Source of the DNA: an uncultured Sutterella sp.
GTDB taxonomy: Bacteria > Pseudomonadota > Gammaproteobacteria > Burkholderiales > Burkholderiaceae_F
Assembly: GCA_902463725.1 (NCBI GenBank)
Contig: CABQGK010000003.1
Span: forward strand, 124,001-188,000
DNA: 64,000 bases
Direction: 5' to 3'
Both the position numbers and the translations under genes were made by a program. Of this stretch, positions 9,049 to 18,330 are shown one piece after another. Under the pieces are notes generated by a model. That model did no database searches. It was not told where the DNA came from and saw nothing but the letters and a program-made list of their open reading frames with translations. Every line of letters begins with the position of its first letter. Position 1 is the first letter of the stretch.

Positions 9049-12000
9049 ATGAAGCGTCTACTCGCCTTTAGTCAACAAGTCTTTGCTCAAGATCGAGCGA
9101 CATTACGACGGATCGCAGGCCTTGCGGAACGCCCCGAAGGGCGTTACCTGCTCGAGGCGCTGCCCTCTGCGGCGAGCCCAGCGTTCTTTATGGGCGGCGC
9201 TGTACCGGTTGCAGGATTCGACCAAAGCGAGCCCGAGCAGTACTTTTCCGAGACGCTTACCCTCACGGCTCCCTTTGCGCGAGAAATGGGTCTGGGCGAT
9301 GGGATGAGCCAAATTCACGCCGCGCGCCTCTTCGCTAGCCCCGTGGACGCGGCGCTCTGGCGTAAAGCCCTTGAGCGACTCGCTGCTGGTGAGCGCGAGC
9401 TGAGCGTGACGCTTCGACTCTATATAGCGGGCGAAGTGGTTTCGACCATCGTACGCATAGCAAGCCTTATTCCGCTGCTGGCAAAGTTGCCCCCCGAGCC
9501 CGTCGAGGATGAGGCGCCACGCTTGGATCCAGAGGTAAGCAGCGTACGAGCGCCAATAACCCCCGAGCAGCCCATCAATGCGGAGAATATCCCGAGCCCG
9601 AGCACGAATGCACCTCTGGTGCAATACCCGCCAGAGATCCTCCCTGCCTATATCGGTAGCATGGAACGGCTCGATGTACCGCAAATTGCCCAGAGCCTTG
9701 TGCGGCAAGTCGCATTGCGCGCCGAAGAACAAACAGCGATTTTGAATGACCTCAAGCGCCTTACTGAACGCACAACGCTCATCGTGACGCTCTCTGGGTC
9801 CGTGGTCACGCGCTATGGCACCCTCGCTGATTTGCTCAAGCAGCACCTGCCCGCTACCGACTGCCCGCTCGTTGCACCCAACGCTTACTTTGGTGCGGTG
9901 CTTGTTGGTCGGGCACTTAAAACCGCACCCGAGCGAGTACGAGAGATTCTCTCCGAGACGCTCTCACTCATTCGATCGCGCTACGGCATCGATCTGCATC
10001 CTGAAATCAGTATCCTCTCGATTCCGATTGCCGAGTCCACCGCATCGTTGCGGCTTGCGGTAAAAACCTATTTAGAGGCACTCGCAGCGGCGCAACCGCT
10101 CCCCGTAGCCGCTGCGAGTAAAAACGCCGCTCCAACAGCTCGTGCCGACGAGCACAGTGCCAAAAGCGTCGCAAGTGCGCTGCCCGCCGTGCGCTCAGCG
10201 CAGCTGACACTGAGCCTAGCGGACGTGGTGCGCCTTACCGATGCGATCGAAAACGATTTTTCTGGCTTTCATCTGCTTACGCAGTTGCAGGTTGCCGCTA
10301 AAAGTGGACGCTACTCGGGGGCAGAATGCTTAGTGCGACTCATCGATGAGGTGCCCTCACTGGGGCCCGGGCGCTTTGTGCCGCTCTTAGAGAGCTCTCC
10401 CTTGGCGATTGCCTTTGGGCGGAAGATTTTCGAGCTCGCTATTGGGCTCGTCGGCACCTTCCGTCAAGCGCTCGAAAAAGAGCCGTTGCCTGTGAGCTCA
10501 GCTTCGCCTGCGCGAGCCTTCCGACTTGCGGTGAACGTGAGCCCTGCGCAAACCGCGGACGCCTTCTGGGGAACGTTTGTGGCCGCAGCACTTAAGCAAG
10601 CAGGAGTCCCTGGGACTGCTTTCGAATTTGAATTCACAGAAACCTCGCGAGCAATCCCGAGCAACAACCTTTCGCACTGGATGGACGAGTGTCGCGCGCT
10701 TGGCATTACCTGGGCGCTCGACGACTTCGGCATGGGCTATAACGGCGTCGACATGATGCTCAAGGGCAGCTTTGATACCGTGAAGTTTGATCGCTCCTTT
10801 GTGCTCGAAGCGCTTGCTAATTCGCAGACAGAGGCGTTTTTCAAGCACCTCATTGAGGCCTGCCGCGCGCAAGGCGCCACCATTTGCTTGGAGGGTATTG
10901 AAGATGCGCAGGTGCTGGAGCGCGTACAAATTTTTATGGCTGACGCTTGGCAGGGCTACCACTTCAGCCGCCCCGAGTTGCCGCAGCAAGCTGCAGAGCG
11001 TCTAGGTCGTAGCCTCGCGCTGCCCACTCTCAAAGAGAGCGAAGAAAAAAGTGACCTCCCCGAGATCACCGAAGCGAGCACACTCGATGAGCTCAGCAAG
11101 GTTGCTGCCGAAGTGGATGCCCTGGACGCCACGGATAGTGCGAGCGCGAAACCGCTCACGGCACGCAGGACCTATCGCACAATGAGTTTCCGCCCGTTCC
11201 TTGCGGTGCTCTTTACGCCGCTTGTGGCGCTACTGCTCTTTACGATGGGGATCTTTGTGACGTTTAATGCGGACGTCGAAAAACAAGCCTCACGCCTCAC
11301 AAAAGAAGCGGTCTCACGAATCATTTCCGCCCAAGAGAGTGCCGTGCGTGTCGAGCAGCTAAGAACGAGCCTCACCACGCTCTCTGAGACGAATGACTCC
11401 TCACAGGCCGAAGCTGCTTACCGCGCAGCGAAGTCGCTCCTTTCTTCGTCGGCCACCTTTGACCGGCACGGTGAGACGCGCGACGAAATGGGTAAATTGC
11501 TCAACACCGTCGAGAGCGTCTGGCAGCAACGTCGCGCCTTTGACGCCAAAGCCGATGAAGTCGACACACTCTGGCAGCAGCTCTATTTCAAAATGATGAC
11601 CATCTCCGCGCTTTCCGCTGGAGCTAACCCCGATCAGCTTCCCCTCATCGAAGGAGTCACCAAAGAGCTCTCGCTACTTGGCGGTCAGCTAGAAGCCATG
11701 CACAATGCCGTATCGCGCGCCATGGACGGCTACGGCTATATCTGTAGCAAAAGCGCAATCAGCTCACGACTCGCCTTCACCGAAGACCTCATCATACAGT
11801 GCCGACAGCTACGTCGCACCGAGTCCGATCTGCACAAAACCATTGATGATCTTGCGGGGATCCGACGTCAATTTGCCGATCAAATTCAATCGATGGATCG
11901 CGATGCGGTGGCGCTCGAGCAGCACTTCACCAACATTGAAACACGCGACCTCGTTTCCGACATTGACGTGGTGCACTCCTTGAGCACGCGCTATCGCCCA

Positions 12001-12780
12001 TGGGTGATGGTGCTCATTGGCGCCATTGCAGCGCTCTCGCTCATGAGTGCGCTGGGCATGGCAGCGCTACTGCGCCCCATTGATCGCCTACTCAAGGCGC
12101 TCAGAGCTTATCGTCGTCAAGGCACCAAACCTGCGGCCACGATGCGTAGCCGTATCCGAGAATTTAACGACATGATTAGCTGGCTGCGACTCTTTGTGGA
12201 GCTTACGGATAGAGAGCGCGCAAAACGCACAGCCATTGCGAGCAAATATAGCGAGCTACTCTCTGAAGCCCATCGTGATAGCCTCACGGGGGTGGCCAAT
12301 CGCCGAGCGCTGCAAGAAGCACTTGCTCGCGGCGTGCCACTACTGGCAGATACCGCGGTGCTCATGATCGACATTGACCACTTTAAAATTCTCAACGACA
12401 CGCGCGGGCATCTCTTCGGTGACCGAATCCTCGCGGCCGTAGGCGAAGTGCTACGACGTAATGTCTCGCACAAAGACAGTGTCTATCGCTACGGGGGTGA
12501 AGAGTTCTGTGTGGTGCTCACTGGGGTGAACGAGCAACAGGCTCAAGCCGTCGCAGAACGGCTGCTCGGAAAAGTTCGCGCCATTTCTCGTGCCACAGCG
12601 GAAAACTTCACGCCGCAAGAAGCGCCTGAACCGCTCACCATCTCCATTGGGGTGTCGAGCGTTATCGAAAGTATTGGCGAAAAGCCGCTTGAGCGGCTCA
12701 TTGCTGAGGCTGACGATGCGCTCTACCGCGCAAAAGAAAGCGGCCGGAACCGCATGGTTGGAACCGCTCGTAAAAGTTAG
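9049..12780 (+). CDS. Composite c-di-GMP enzyme: degenerate GGDEF-EAL-TM-sensor-TM-GGDEF
   Basis: A 1243-residue protein. The region about 230-350 has the spacing of a GGDEF fold but no GGDEF signature (NAYFGAVLV stands in its place). An EAL phosphodiesterase domain spans about 395-650: AECLVR (425-430, ECL for EAL), NVSP, TETS, DDFG (558-561), VKFDRSF, LEGIE and QGYHFSRP, so most catalytic residues are kept. A transmembrane helix at about 716-740, a helical probably periplasmic domain (740-983) and a second helix (984-1008) lead into a C-terminal diguanylate cyclase with DSLTGVANR and YGGEEF (1148-1153). The RxxD inhibitory site before GGEEF is absent (SHKD). It sits between bcsZ and bcsG, so it probably sets the local c-di-GMP level for BcsA. 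Whether cyclase or phosphodiesterase activity dominates cannot be read from sequence. Confidence 0.88.
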   Translation: MKRLLAFSQQVFAQDRATLRRIAGLAERPEGRYLLEALPSAASPAFFMGGAVPVAGFDQSEPEQYFSETLTLTAPFAREMGLGDGMSQIHAARLFASPVDAALWRKALERLAAGERELSVTLRLYIAGEVVSTIVRIASLIPLLAKLPPEPVEDEAPRLDPEVSSVRAPITPEQPINAENIPSPSTNAPLVQYPPEILPAYIGSMERLDVPQIAQSLVRQVALRAEEQTAILNDLKRLTERTTLIVTLSGSVVTRYGTLADLLKQHLPATDCPLVAPNAYFGAVLVGRALKTAPERVREILSETLSLIRSRYGIDLHPEISILSIPIAESTASLRLAVKTYLEALAAAQPLPVAAASKNAAPTARADEHSAKSVASALPAVRSAQLTLSLADVVRLTDAIENDFSGFHLLTQLQVAAKSGRYSGAECLVRLIDEVPSLGPGRFVPLLESSPLAIAFGRKIFELAIGLVGTFRQALEKEPLPVSSASPARAFRLAVNVSPAQTADAFWGTFVAAALKQAGVPGTAFEFEFTETSRAIPSNNLSHWMDECRALGITWALDDFGMGYNGVDMMLKGSFDTVKFDRSFVLEALANSQTEAFFKHLIEACRAQGATICLEGIEDAQVLERVQIFMADAWQGYHFSRPELPQQAAERLGRSLALPTLKESEEKSDLPEITEASTLDELSKVAAEVDALDATDSASAKPLTARRTYRTMSFRPFLAVLFTPLVALLLFTMGIFVTFNADVEKQASRLTKEAVSRIISAQESAVRVEQLRTSLTTLSETNDSSQAEAAYRAAKSLLSSSATFDRHGETRDEMGKLLNTVESVWQQRRAFDAKADEVDTLWQQLYFKMMTISALSAGANPDQLPLIEGVTKELSLLGGQLEAMHNAVSRAMDGYGYICSKSAISSRLAFTEDLIIQCRQLRRTESDLHKTIDDLAGIRRQFADQIQSMDRDAVALEQHFTNIETRDLVSDIDVVHSLSTRYRPWVMVLIGAIAALSLMSALGMAALLRPIDRLLKALRAYRRQGTKPAATMRSRIREFNDMISWLRLFVELTDRERAKRTAIASKYSELLSEAHRDSLTGVANRRALQEALARGVPLLADTAVLMIDIDHFKILNDTRGHLFGDRILAAVGEVLRRNVSHKDSVYRYGGEEFCVVLTGVNEQQAQAVAERLLGKVRAISRATAENFTPQEAPEPLTISIGVSSVIESIGEKPLERLIAEADDALYRAKESGRNRMVGTARKS

Positions 12781-12859
12781 CACTCACAAAATGACAAAAA
12801 ATACGCCATAATGGCGGCATCTCGATTTTTATCGCTCGGCCTCCGCAGGGGGCTGAGCC

Positions 12860-14617
12860 ATGACAAATCCGCGCAGCTCGCGCAATGCTGTGCCCATAAC
12901 ACCTATGACAAAACCGAAAACTACGATTCGCCCCGAGGGTGAATCCCCCGCCCAGCAAGAACGCCTCCCAAAATGGGAAGGGGCTGGCATTTGGAACGTG
13001 TATTTTCTCGCGAAGTTCGCCCTCGCACTAGCGGGCTATCTAACGCTCAACGCCGCGGCCAATGCTGCGCTCTTTGCAGCGGTCGTCTTTCCCATTCGTC
13101 ACCGCCTTCTAAGACGAGCGCGAGCGATTGCGGCGGCTATCGTCGGTTTCGTGCTCATTTGGAGCGAAAGCTACCTGCCTGCGGGTGACGTCATCATCAA
13201 AAACTTCAACAACCTCGCTGGCTTCACCCCCAAGTATCTCTCTGAGCTAGCCGTGGGCTTTATCAATCCCATGATGCTCGTTTGGACTTTTGTGGGGTTG
13301 GTGGCGTGGTACTTTTTGCGTGACTGGATCCGCTTCAGCGCCATCACGGTGGCGGGGCTGCTGGTGCTCATTTTCCCGAGCTTAACGGCCTTACTGCCGC
13401 AAGGCACGGTCGGCAACGGCAACGCCCCCAACGCGGTCGCTGTCTCCGCTGTGGACGCTACCCGTGGCGCGCTCATGCCTGCGCAAACTCAAAAACCCGA
13501 TACCGATGGGATCAACCAGTGGCTGAATACGTTCTATGCGGCAGAGAAAACGCGTCGCGCCAATCTTCCTCAGGGCCCCGTGGACGTGGCCAAGTCTGGG
13601 GAATTTGATATCGTCATGATCAACATCTGCTCGCTTGCCACAGACGACTTGGTGATGGTTGGACTCGATAAAGCCCCCATTTGGAGTCGTTTCGATGTCG
13701 CGTTCACCAAATTTAACTCTGCCACCTCGTACTCGGGTCCAGCGACGCTCAGACTCTTGACGGGCGCATGCGGTCAGCCTTCGCACAGCGACCTCTATGA
13801 AGATCGCCGCCCCGAATGCGAAACGCTTAACCGACTCGCGACAGCGGGCTGGGAAAACCAGCTCTACCTCGACCATAACGGTAAATACGACGACTACCTC
13901 AATAGCCTGCGTAGCATCGCTGGTCTTGTGCCAGACCTTCAGGACCAGCACCACTACCACAAGGCCATGGAATCCTTTGACGGTAGCCCCATCTACTCCA
14001 CCAAGGACGCGGTCAACAATTGGTTTAAGAACCATGCTAAGGGGCCGTCTCGCACAGTCTCGCTCTTTAACCTTGTGACGTTGCACGACGGTACGCGTGA
14101 CCCCGCAAGCCAAGACCCGATCGACTATAAGCCGCGCTGCGAGGCGCTGCTCAATGAGTTGGGCGAATTCATGGATCAGATTGAAAAGAGCGGCCGAAAA
14201 GTGCTCTTTATCATCGTGCCTGAGCACGGTGCTGCCCTGCGTGGCGACAAGGTCCAAGTAGCTAAGTTGCGTGAAATTCCCTCGCCCAACATTACGCGCG
14301 TGCCGGTCTTTGTGAAATTCTTCGGCCTACCCAATGCCGAGCAAGCGGGCGTGAAAGCGGGCTCGCCGATTGTGATCGATACGCCGACAAGCTACCTTGC
14401 GCTCACTGAGCTCGTGGGTCGTACGATCAACTCGGGCATCTACAGCGATAAGCCCAGTGGACTCGATGGCAAACCCGCCACGCTCGCAACGATCACCGAT
14501 GAACTGCCGCAGACCTGGCCAGTATCGGAAAACTCCTCCGCTAAAGTCGTTGATGATTTCCAAGGCAAGGCTTATCTGCGACTCAAGCAAGGCAAGTGGC
14601 TCGAGTACAAACAGTAA
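12860..14617 (+). CDS. bcsG: BcsG, cellulose phosphoethanolamine transferase
   Basis: A 585-residue inner-membrane protein with four or five N-terminal helices and a periplasmic alkaline-phosphatase-fold domain. Sequence landmarks match E. coli BcsG closely: WNVYFLAKF near the N-terminus, VINICSL (zinc-ligand Cys), NSATSYSGPA (nucleophile Ser), VVPEHG-type IIVPEHGAAL (Glu/His ligands) and PSPNITRVPV. BcsG transfers phosphoethanolamine from phosphatidylethanolamine to cellulose. In E. coli it is encoded with bcsE and bcsF, neither of which is seen here. An alternative ATG at 12905 would shorten the cytoplasmic N-terminus by 15 residues. Confidence 0.93.
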   Translation: MTNPRSSRNAVPITPMTKPKTTIRPEGESPAQQERLPKWEGAGIWNVYFLAKFALALAGYLTLNAAANAALFAAVVFPIRHRLLRRARAIAAAIVGFVLIWSESYLPAGDVIIKNFNNLAGFTPKYLSELAVGFINPMMLVWTFVGLVAWYFLRDWIRFSAITVAGLLVLIFPSLTALLPQGTVGNGNAPNAVAVSAVDATRGALMPAQTQKPDTDGINQWLNTFYAAEKTRRANLPQGPVDVAKSGEFDIVMINICSLATDDLVMVGLDKAPIWSRFDVAFTKFNSATSYSGPATLRLLTGACGQPSHSDLYEDRRPECETLNRLATAGWENQLYLDHNGKYDDYLNSLRSIAGLVPDLQDQHHYHKAMESFDGSPIYSTKDAVNNWFKNHAKGPSRTVSLFNLVTLHDGTRDPASQDPIDYKPRCEALLNELGEFMDQIEKSGRKVLFIIVPEHGAALRGDKVQVAKLREIPSPNITRVPVFVKFFGLPNAEQAGVKAGSPIVIDTPTSYLALTELVGRTINSGIYSDKPSGLDGKPATLATITDELPQTWPVSENSSAKVVDDFQGKAYLRLKQGKWLEYKQ

Positions 14618-14647
14618 TTGAACACGCCTAGTAGCGCTTTGATTCAA

Positions 14648-14690
14648 CGGGGCGTCTTCTTTCAGAGCAAGGAAGACGCCCCGCTTCGTT
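14648..14690 (+). terminator. Intrinsic terminator after bcsG
   Basis: CGGGGCGTCTTC (14648-14659) pairs perfectly with GAAGACGCCCCG (14672-14683), followed by a short pyrimidine tail (cttcgtt). It closes the cellulose operon and may also serve the convergent regulator gene. Confidence 0.7.
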
Positions 14691-14750
14691 ATGAACCGTT
14701 GCTTTTACGGAACGGGCTACCCACTAGAGCGAGCTGGCTCTAGCCCACCC

Positions 14751-15647
14751 TCAAGTACACGCGTCCGTGCGCTTTGGAGAAATACCAAATTGACTGCGGT
14801 AGTCTCGGTAGAACTGCGAGGTAGAACTATAACCAAGCGCCTGCGCGATGCGCTCGTGCGTCAGCTCGCCCGCAAGAAGCATCTCGCGCGCAGCCAAAAG
14901 CCGCACGCGCTTACTGTACTGAAGTGCGGTTTCTCCTAGCAACTGCTTCATGCCACGAGAAAAGACCTCTGGGCTCATGTCGGCCTCTGCAGCAAGCTCC
15001 TCTACGCTAAGCGCCGCAGGTAGCTGCTGCGTCAGGTGACCAATCGCCCGAGCGAGCCTTGAGACGGGATGCGATGAAGTTAAGCGCGCCACCAATTCGG
15101 GTCCCCAACTTGAAAAGAGGAGCTCGGTGTAGAGGATGCGCAGATAGAGCGGCGCAAGCGCAGCGCGCTGCGCCTCACTCGCTTCAGCGAGCGCTAACAA
15201 CTGAGCAAAGACTTCCACCACACGGGTATTCGATTCGAGAAGACGCACAGCCCGCGTACTACGAAGTTTCGCCGCGCTCACACTCACAGGCAGCGTCTCT
15301 AGCACGTTGCCTAGCAGCACATCATCAAGCGCAAGCCCAAGCGTCACCATATCGGGCTCAGCATGGAGCGCCTCAATGCGAAGCAGCATCTTTTGCTCGC
15401 AGAGTATCCCGAGCAAATCGGCGGCGCCCACCACAATATCCCCTAAAGGACTATGCAGTATCCGCCGTCCACAGAGCTGCAAAAATACCGTAGGGCGCTC
15501 ATGGCCGCCACAGAGCTGCGCGCAAGGCGCACGGCGGCTCACAAAAAGGCCAGGGATCGCAAGGGGCGTTTTGCCATAGTTGGGCGCCAATCGCTGCACC
15601 CGCGTCAAAAGCGGCGCAAGTATCTCAGAAACGTACGTCGTCGTCAT
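14751..15647 (-). CDS. AraC/XylS-family transcriptional regulator
   Basis: The C-terminal ~100 residues carry the two AraC helix-turn-helix units: LSVEELAAEADMSPEVFSRG and THERIAQALGYSSTSQFYRD followed by FGISPKR. The N-terminal ~190 residues resemble the AraC_N sensing module (cupin-like start with VSRRAPCAQLCGG). The ATG at 15647 (MTTTYVSEIL) gives 298 residues, usual for this subfamily. The frame stays open to 15728 but the extra 27 residues look non-native. Neither start has a good Shine-Dalgarno. The gene converges on bcsG and diverges from ppaC. Its ligand and targets are unknown. Confidence 0.85.
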   Translation of the reverse strand: MTTTYVSEILAPLLTRVQRLAPNYGKTPLAIPGLFVSRRAPCAQLCGGHERPTVFLQLCGRRILHSPLGDIVVGAADLLGILCEQKMLLRIEALHAEPDMVTLGLALDDVLLGNVLETLPVSVSAAKLRSTRAVRLLESNTRVVEVFAQLLALAEASEAQRAALAPLYLRILYTELLFSSWGPELVARLTSSHPVSRLARAIGHLTQQLPAALSVEELAAEADMSPEVFSRGMKQLLGETALQYSKRVRLLAAREMLLAGELTHERIAQALGYSSTSQFYRDYRSQFGISPKRTDACT

Positions 15648-16046
15648 ATTGCAAATCGTGAGCTCCCGTCTTTTACAGGCTGAGGCTGGGCGTATTTGTC
15701 TCGAAGAATCGCCTAGGTTGGCGTGCAAGCGCCAGGGCGGCTTCGTAGCAAAAACTTTAGGCGTCTCTTCTCAGGCTTGTCAAGACGCAACGTTTGAGCA
15801 CGCACACACCTAAGAAAGTCGTAGCGTGCAAAAGCAAATTTCCAAGCGCTTGCGCTAAAATGTTTGGATTACTCTTTAAAAGCACTGGCTTGCGCTCACC
15901 CGCAGAGGGTGCTCGCGCCACCTGCGCCAAGCGCTCTTTGGCAGCGTCACCTAGATCTGTGTGCGCGCTCCGGCTGGAGGTAGCCCTTTAGGCGAGCTCG
16001 ACAAAGAGCCTTACCGTGACAACCCACTTTTATAAGGACGACAACC
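15648..16046. other. Divergent intergenic region, AraC-type regulator / ppaC
   Basis: A 399-base stretch with no supported gene. It must hold the ppaC promoter. TATAAGGACG just before 16047 is the ppaC ribosome-binding region. Confidence 0.5.
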
Positions 16047-16970
16047 GTGTCCGCACTTGTACTCGGTCATAAGAACCCCGACTCTGATAGTATTGTTTCC
16101 GCCCTCGCCTGCACGTATCTCTACCAGCAGCGTGGCCTCGATGTGGTGGCCGCTGCGCAGGGCGAACCCGCGCCTGAAACCCAATTCATCCTGGAGCGCT
16201 TCGGCCTCAAGGCGCCTGAAGTGGTGCACTCCGTCGCGGGCCGTGACGTCTACCTTGTGGACTACTCCGACCTCAACCAAGCGCCGGATGACTTCAAAGA
16301 ATGCAACCTCAAGGGCATCGTTGACCACCACAAGTTGGGGGATGTCACCAGTACCGCCCCCGTGGAATGCATTATTTGGACGGTAGGCTGCACGAACACG
16401 ATCCTCAAGCGTATGTACGACTACATGGGCGTTGAAGTCCCCGCGAACATCGCTGGCGCCATGCTCTGTGCCATTCTCTCGGACACCGTGATCTTCAAGA
16501 GCCCGACCTGCACCCCCACCGACGTGGAAGTCGCGAAAGAGCTCGCTAAGATCGCTGGCATCGATGATATCGAAGCCCTCGGCAAAGAACTCTTCACCGC
16601 CAAGAGCGCTGTGAAGGGTTGCACGCCGCGCTCACTGATCTTCCGCGACTACAAAGACTTCAACATGAACGGTTGCAAGGTTGGCGTCGGCCAGCTCGAA
16701 CTCATCAGCCTTGACCTCGTTGACGACATCAAGGATGATCTGATCGCTGAACTCGCTAAGGTCAAGAGCGAAGAAGGCCGCCACAGCGCCCTACTCCTGC
16801 TCACCGACATCATGAAGGAAGGCTCTCAGTTGCTGATGGTCTCTGACGATCCCGCTCGTATTGCGAGCGCTTGGGACAAGACCTACAACGGTGAACCCCT
16901 GTGGCTCGACGGCGTCATGAGCCGTAAGAAGCAAGTGGTTCCCAACCTCGAAGCGGCTTTCCGCAAGTAA
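16047..16970 (+). CDS. ppaC: Manganese-dependent inorganic pyrophosphatase (family II)
   Basis: A 307-residue DHH-family enzyme that hydrolyses cytosolic pyrophosphate. Landmarks are GHKNPDSDS (metal ligands His and Asp) at the N-terminus, VDYSD, the DHHK motif in the middle, and the C-terminal DHHA2 domain ending in SRKKQVVPNLEAAF, the substrate-binding SRKKQ. The start is GTG, supported by AAGGACG nine bases upstream. Codon use is strongly biased, suggesting high expression. A strong terminator follows. Confidence 0.95.
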   Translation: MSALVLGHKNPDSDSIVSALACTYLYQQRGLDVVAAAQGEPAPETQFILERFGLKAPEVVHSVAGRDVYLVDYSDLNQAPDDFKECNLKGIVDHHKLGDVTSTAPVECIIWTVGCTNTILKRMYDYMGVEVPANIAGAMLCAILSDTVIFKSPTCTPTDVEVAKELAKIAGIDDIEALGKELFTAKSAVKGCTPRSLIFRDYKDFNMNGCKVGVGQLELISLDLVDDIKDDLIAELAKVKSEEGRHSALLLLTDIMKEGSQLLMVSDDPARIASAWDKTYNGEPLWLDGVMSRKKQVVPNLEAAFRK

Positions 16971-17027
16971 TTAGCCTTGCCGACGAGTGATGTGGCTGCG
17001 CCCCGTCGCTCGCACAAGCTGCCAACA

Positions 17028-17076
17028 GAAGGCACGAAGGCACCAAGCTCGTTTGGTTCTTCGGCCTTCTTTTTTT
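17028..17076 (+). terminator. Intrinsic terminator after ppaC
   Basis: GAAGGC (17028-17033), then GAAG and ACCAA, pair in order with TTGGT, CTTC and GCCTTC (ending 17069), giving a long interrupted stem followed by a run of seven or more T. Confidence 0.85.
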
Positions 17077-17583
17077 GTGCCTCGCGAGTAAGTACGAATG
17101 AGCCTCTCTATGTTAAGTAAATTCTTATCAATATCGCTAAATTCATAGCCTTTTACTAAACATCTCGCACTTTTCCCCGCCCCGCTCGCCGCAAAGCGGC
17201 TCCCCACAGAAAAACGCCCTCCTCTACACTCAGTCAACCGATTTAGGTCGTATGACACTCTCAAAAAAACTCTCAACCCAAAAGCACTAACCAAGCTTAA
17301 GCCTTTGAGCTAGGTTTGATTGTCGTTCAGCCTTTTGTCCAGTTGCACAGAACGGCGGTTTGGAAAAAGTGGTCAATCTGTAAAGGTTGAACCTAACGCC
17401 TGTGTGACAGAAGTTAACTAAAGCCATGATTTTACTGAGTTTCCCCTACTCGCTTGATCTTTCGCAAATGGGAAGGGATTGGGCCACTTTAGCAACTATC
17501 GTGCAGGCACAAGCAGAAAATAGAATCGAGAATGGTGCAAATTTCAAGACCCCAAAAGAAGTCCCACACCCCAAGGAGACGAC
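17077..17583. other. Intergenic region upstream of ttrB
   Basis: About 500 bases with an AT-rich part near 17100-17150. The short frames here lack ribosome-binding sites and family features. I saw no clean FNR-type palindrome. The ttr promoter is presumably in the last 250 bases. Confidence 0.4.
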
Positions 17584-18300
17584 ATGCACACCACGAAGAG
17601 AGATTTTCTCAAGGGCGTCGGCGCGTTAACGCTCGGCGCGAGCCTTGTCCCCCTGAGCGCCTATGCGCTTGAACTCCCCAAAGACGGTACCAAACGCTGG
17701 GCCATGATTGTCGATCTACGTCGCTGTATTGGCTGCCAGTCCTGCACCGTGAGTTGCACGATGGAAAATGCCTCACCGCTTGGAAAATTCCGCACAACCG
17801 TCAACCAGTACGAAGTGCGCGACAGCGAAGGCGCGGTCAACAATCTTTTGTTGCCGCGGCTCTGCAACCATTGTGCGAACCCGCCCTGTGTGCCCGTCTG
17901 TCCCGTCAAGGCCACCTACCGTAGTGCCGAGGGCATTGTAGAAATCGACAAAACGACCTGTATTGCTTGCAGCCTTTGTGTGAAGGCCTGCCCCTACGAA
18001 GCGCGGTTTATCAACCCGGAAACTCGCACGGCCGACAAGTGCACGTTCTGCTCGCACCGCCTCGAAGCGGGACTGTTGCCCGCGTGTGTTGAGAGTTGTG
18101 TGGGTGGCGCTCGCATCATCGGCGACCTCGCCAACCCCAAGAGCGAAATCCGACAACTCTTTGACGCAAACAAAGACAAACTGCTCGTGCTCAAGCCCGA
18201 AGCTGGCACCGAGCCGCAGGTTTTCTACCTTGGGCTCGAGAAGCGCTTCCAATCCAGCGTTAAGGGCGAGCGCGTTCTCGTGCTCACCAAGTCCCTCTAA
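17584..18300 (+). CDS. ttrB: TtrB-like ferredoxin subunit of tetrathionate reductase
   Basis: A 238-residue iron-sulfur protein with an N-terminal Tat-type leader (TTKRDFLKG, in which KR replaces the twin arginine) and hydrophobic stretch. It has four cysteine clusters for [4Fe-4S] centres: CIGCQSCTVSC, CNHCANPPCVPVC, CIACSLCVKAC and CTFCSHR followed by PACVESC. It would relay electrons between a quinol oxidase partner and the molybdenum subunit on the periplasmic side. ttrA begins 30 bases downstream. The KR variant of the Tat motif is uncommon; alternatively the subunit could be carried out as a complex with TtrA, which has a true RR. Confidence 0.85.
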   Translation: MHTTKRDFLKGVGALTLGASLVPLSAYALELPKDGTKRWAMIVDLRRCIGCQSCTVSCTMENASPLGKFRTTVNQYEVRDSEGAVNNLLLPRLCNHCANPPCVPVCPVKATYRSAEGIVEIDKTTCIACSLCVKACPYEARFINPETRTADKCTFCSHRLEAGLLPACVESCVGGARIIGDLANPKSEIRQLFDANKDKLLVLKPEAGTEPQVFYLGLEKRFQSSVKGERVLVLTKSL

Positions 18301-18330
18301 ACGTGCTGCACTTCAGTAGGAGAAACGGAC

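Noticed and set aside
13391..14257. A 288-codon frame antisense to bcsG
   Set aside because: bcsG is well supported on the other strand and the antisense product has no recognisable domain.
17426..17629. A 67-codon frame running into the start of ttrB
   Set aside because: No ribosome-binding site, no family features, and it overlaps the ttrB start in another frame.
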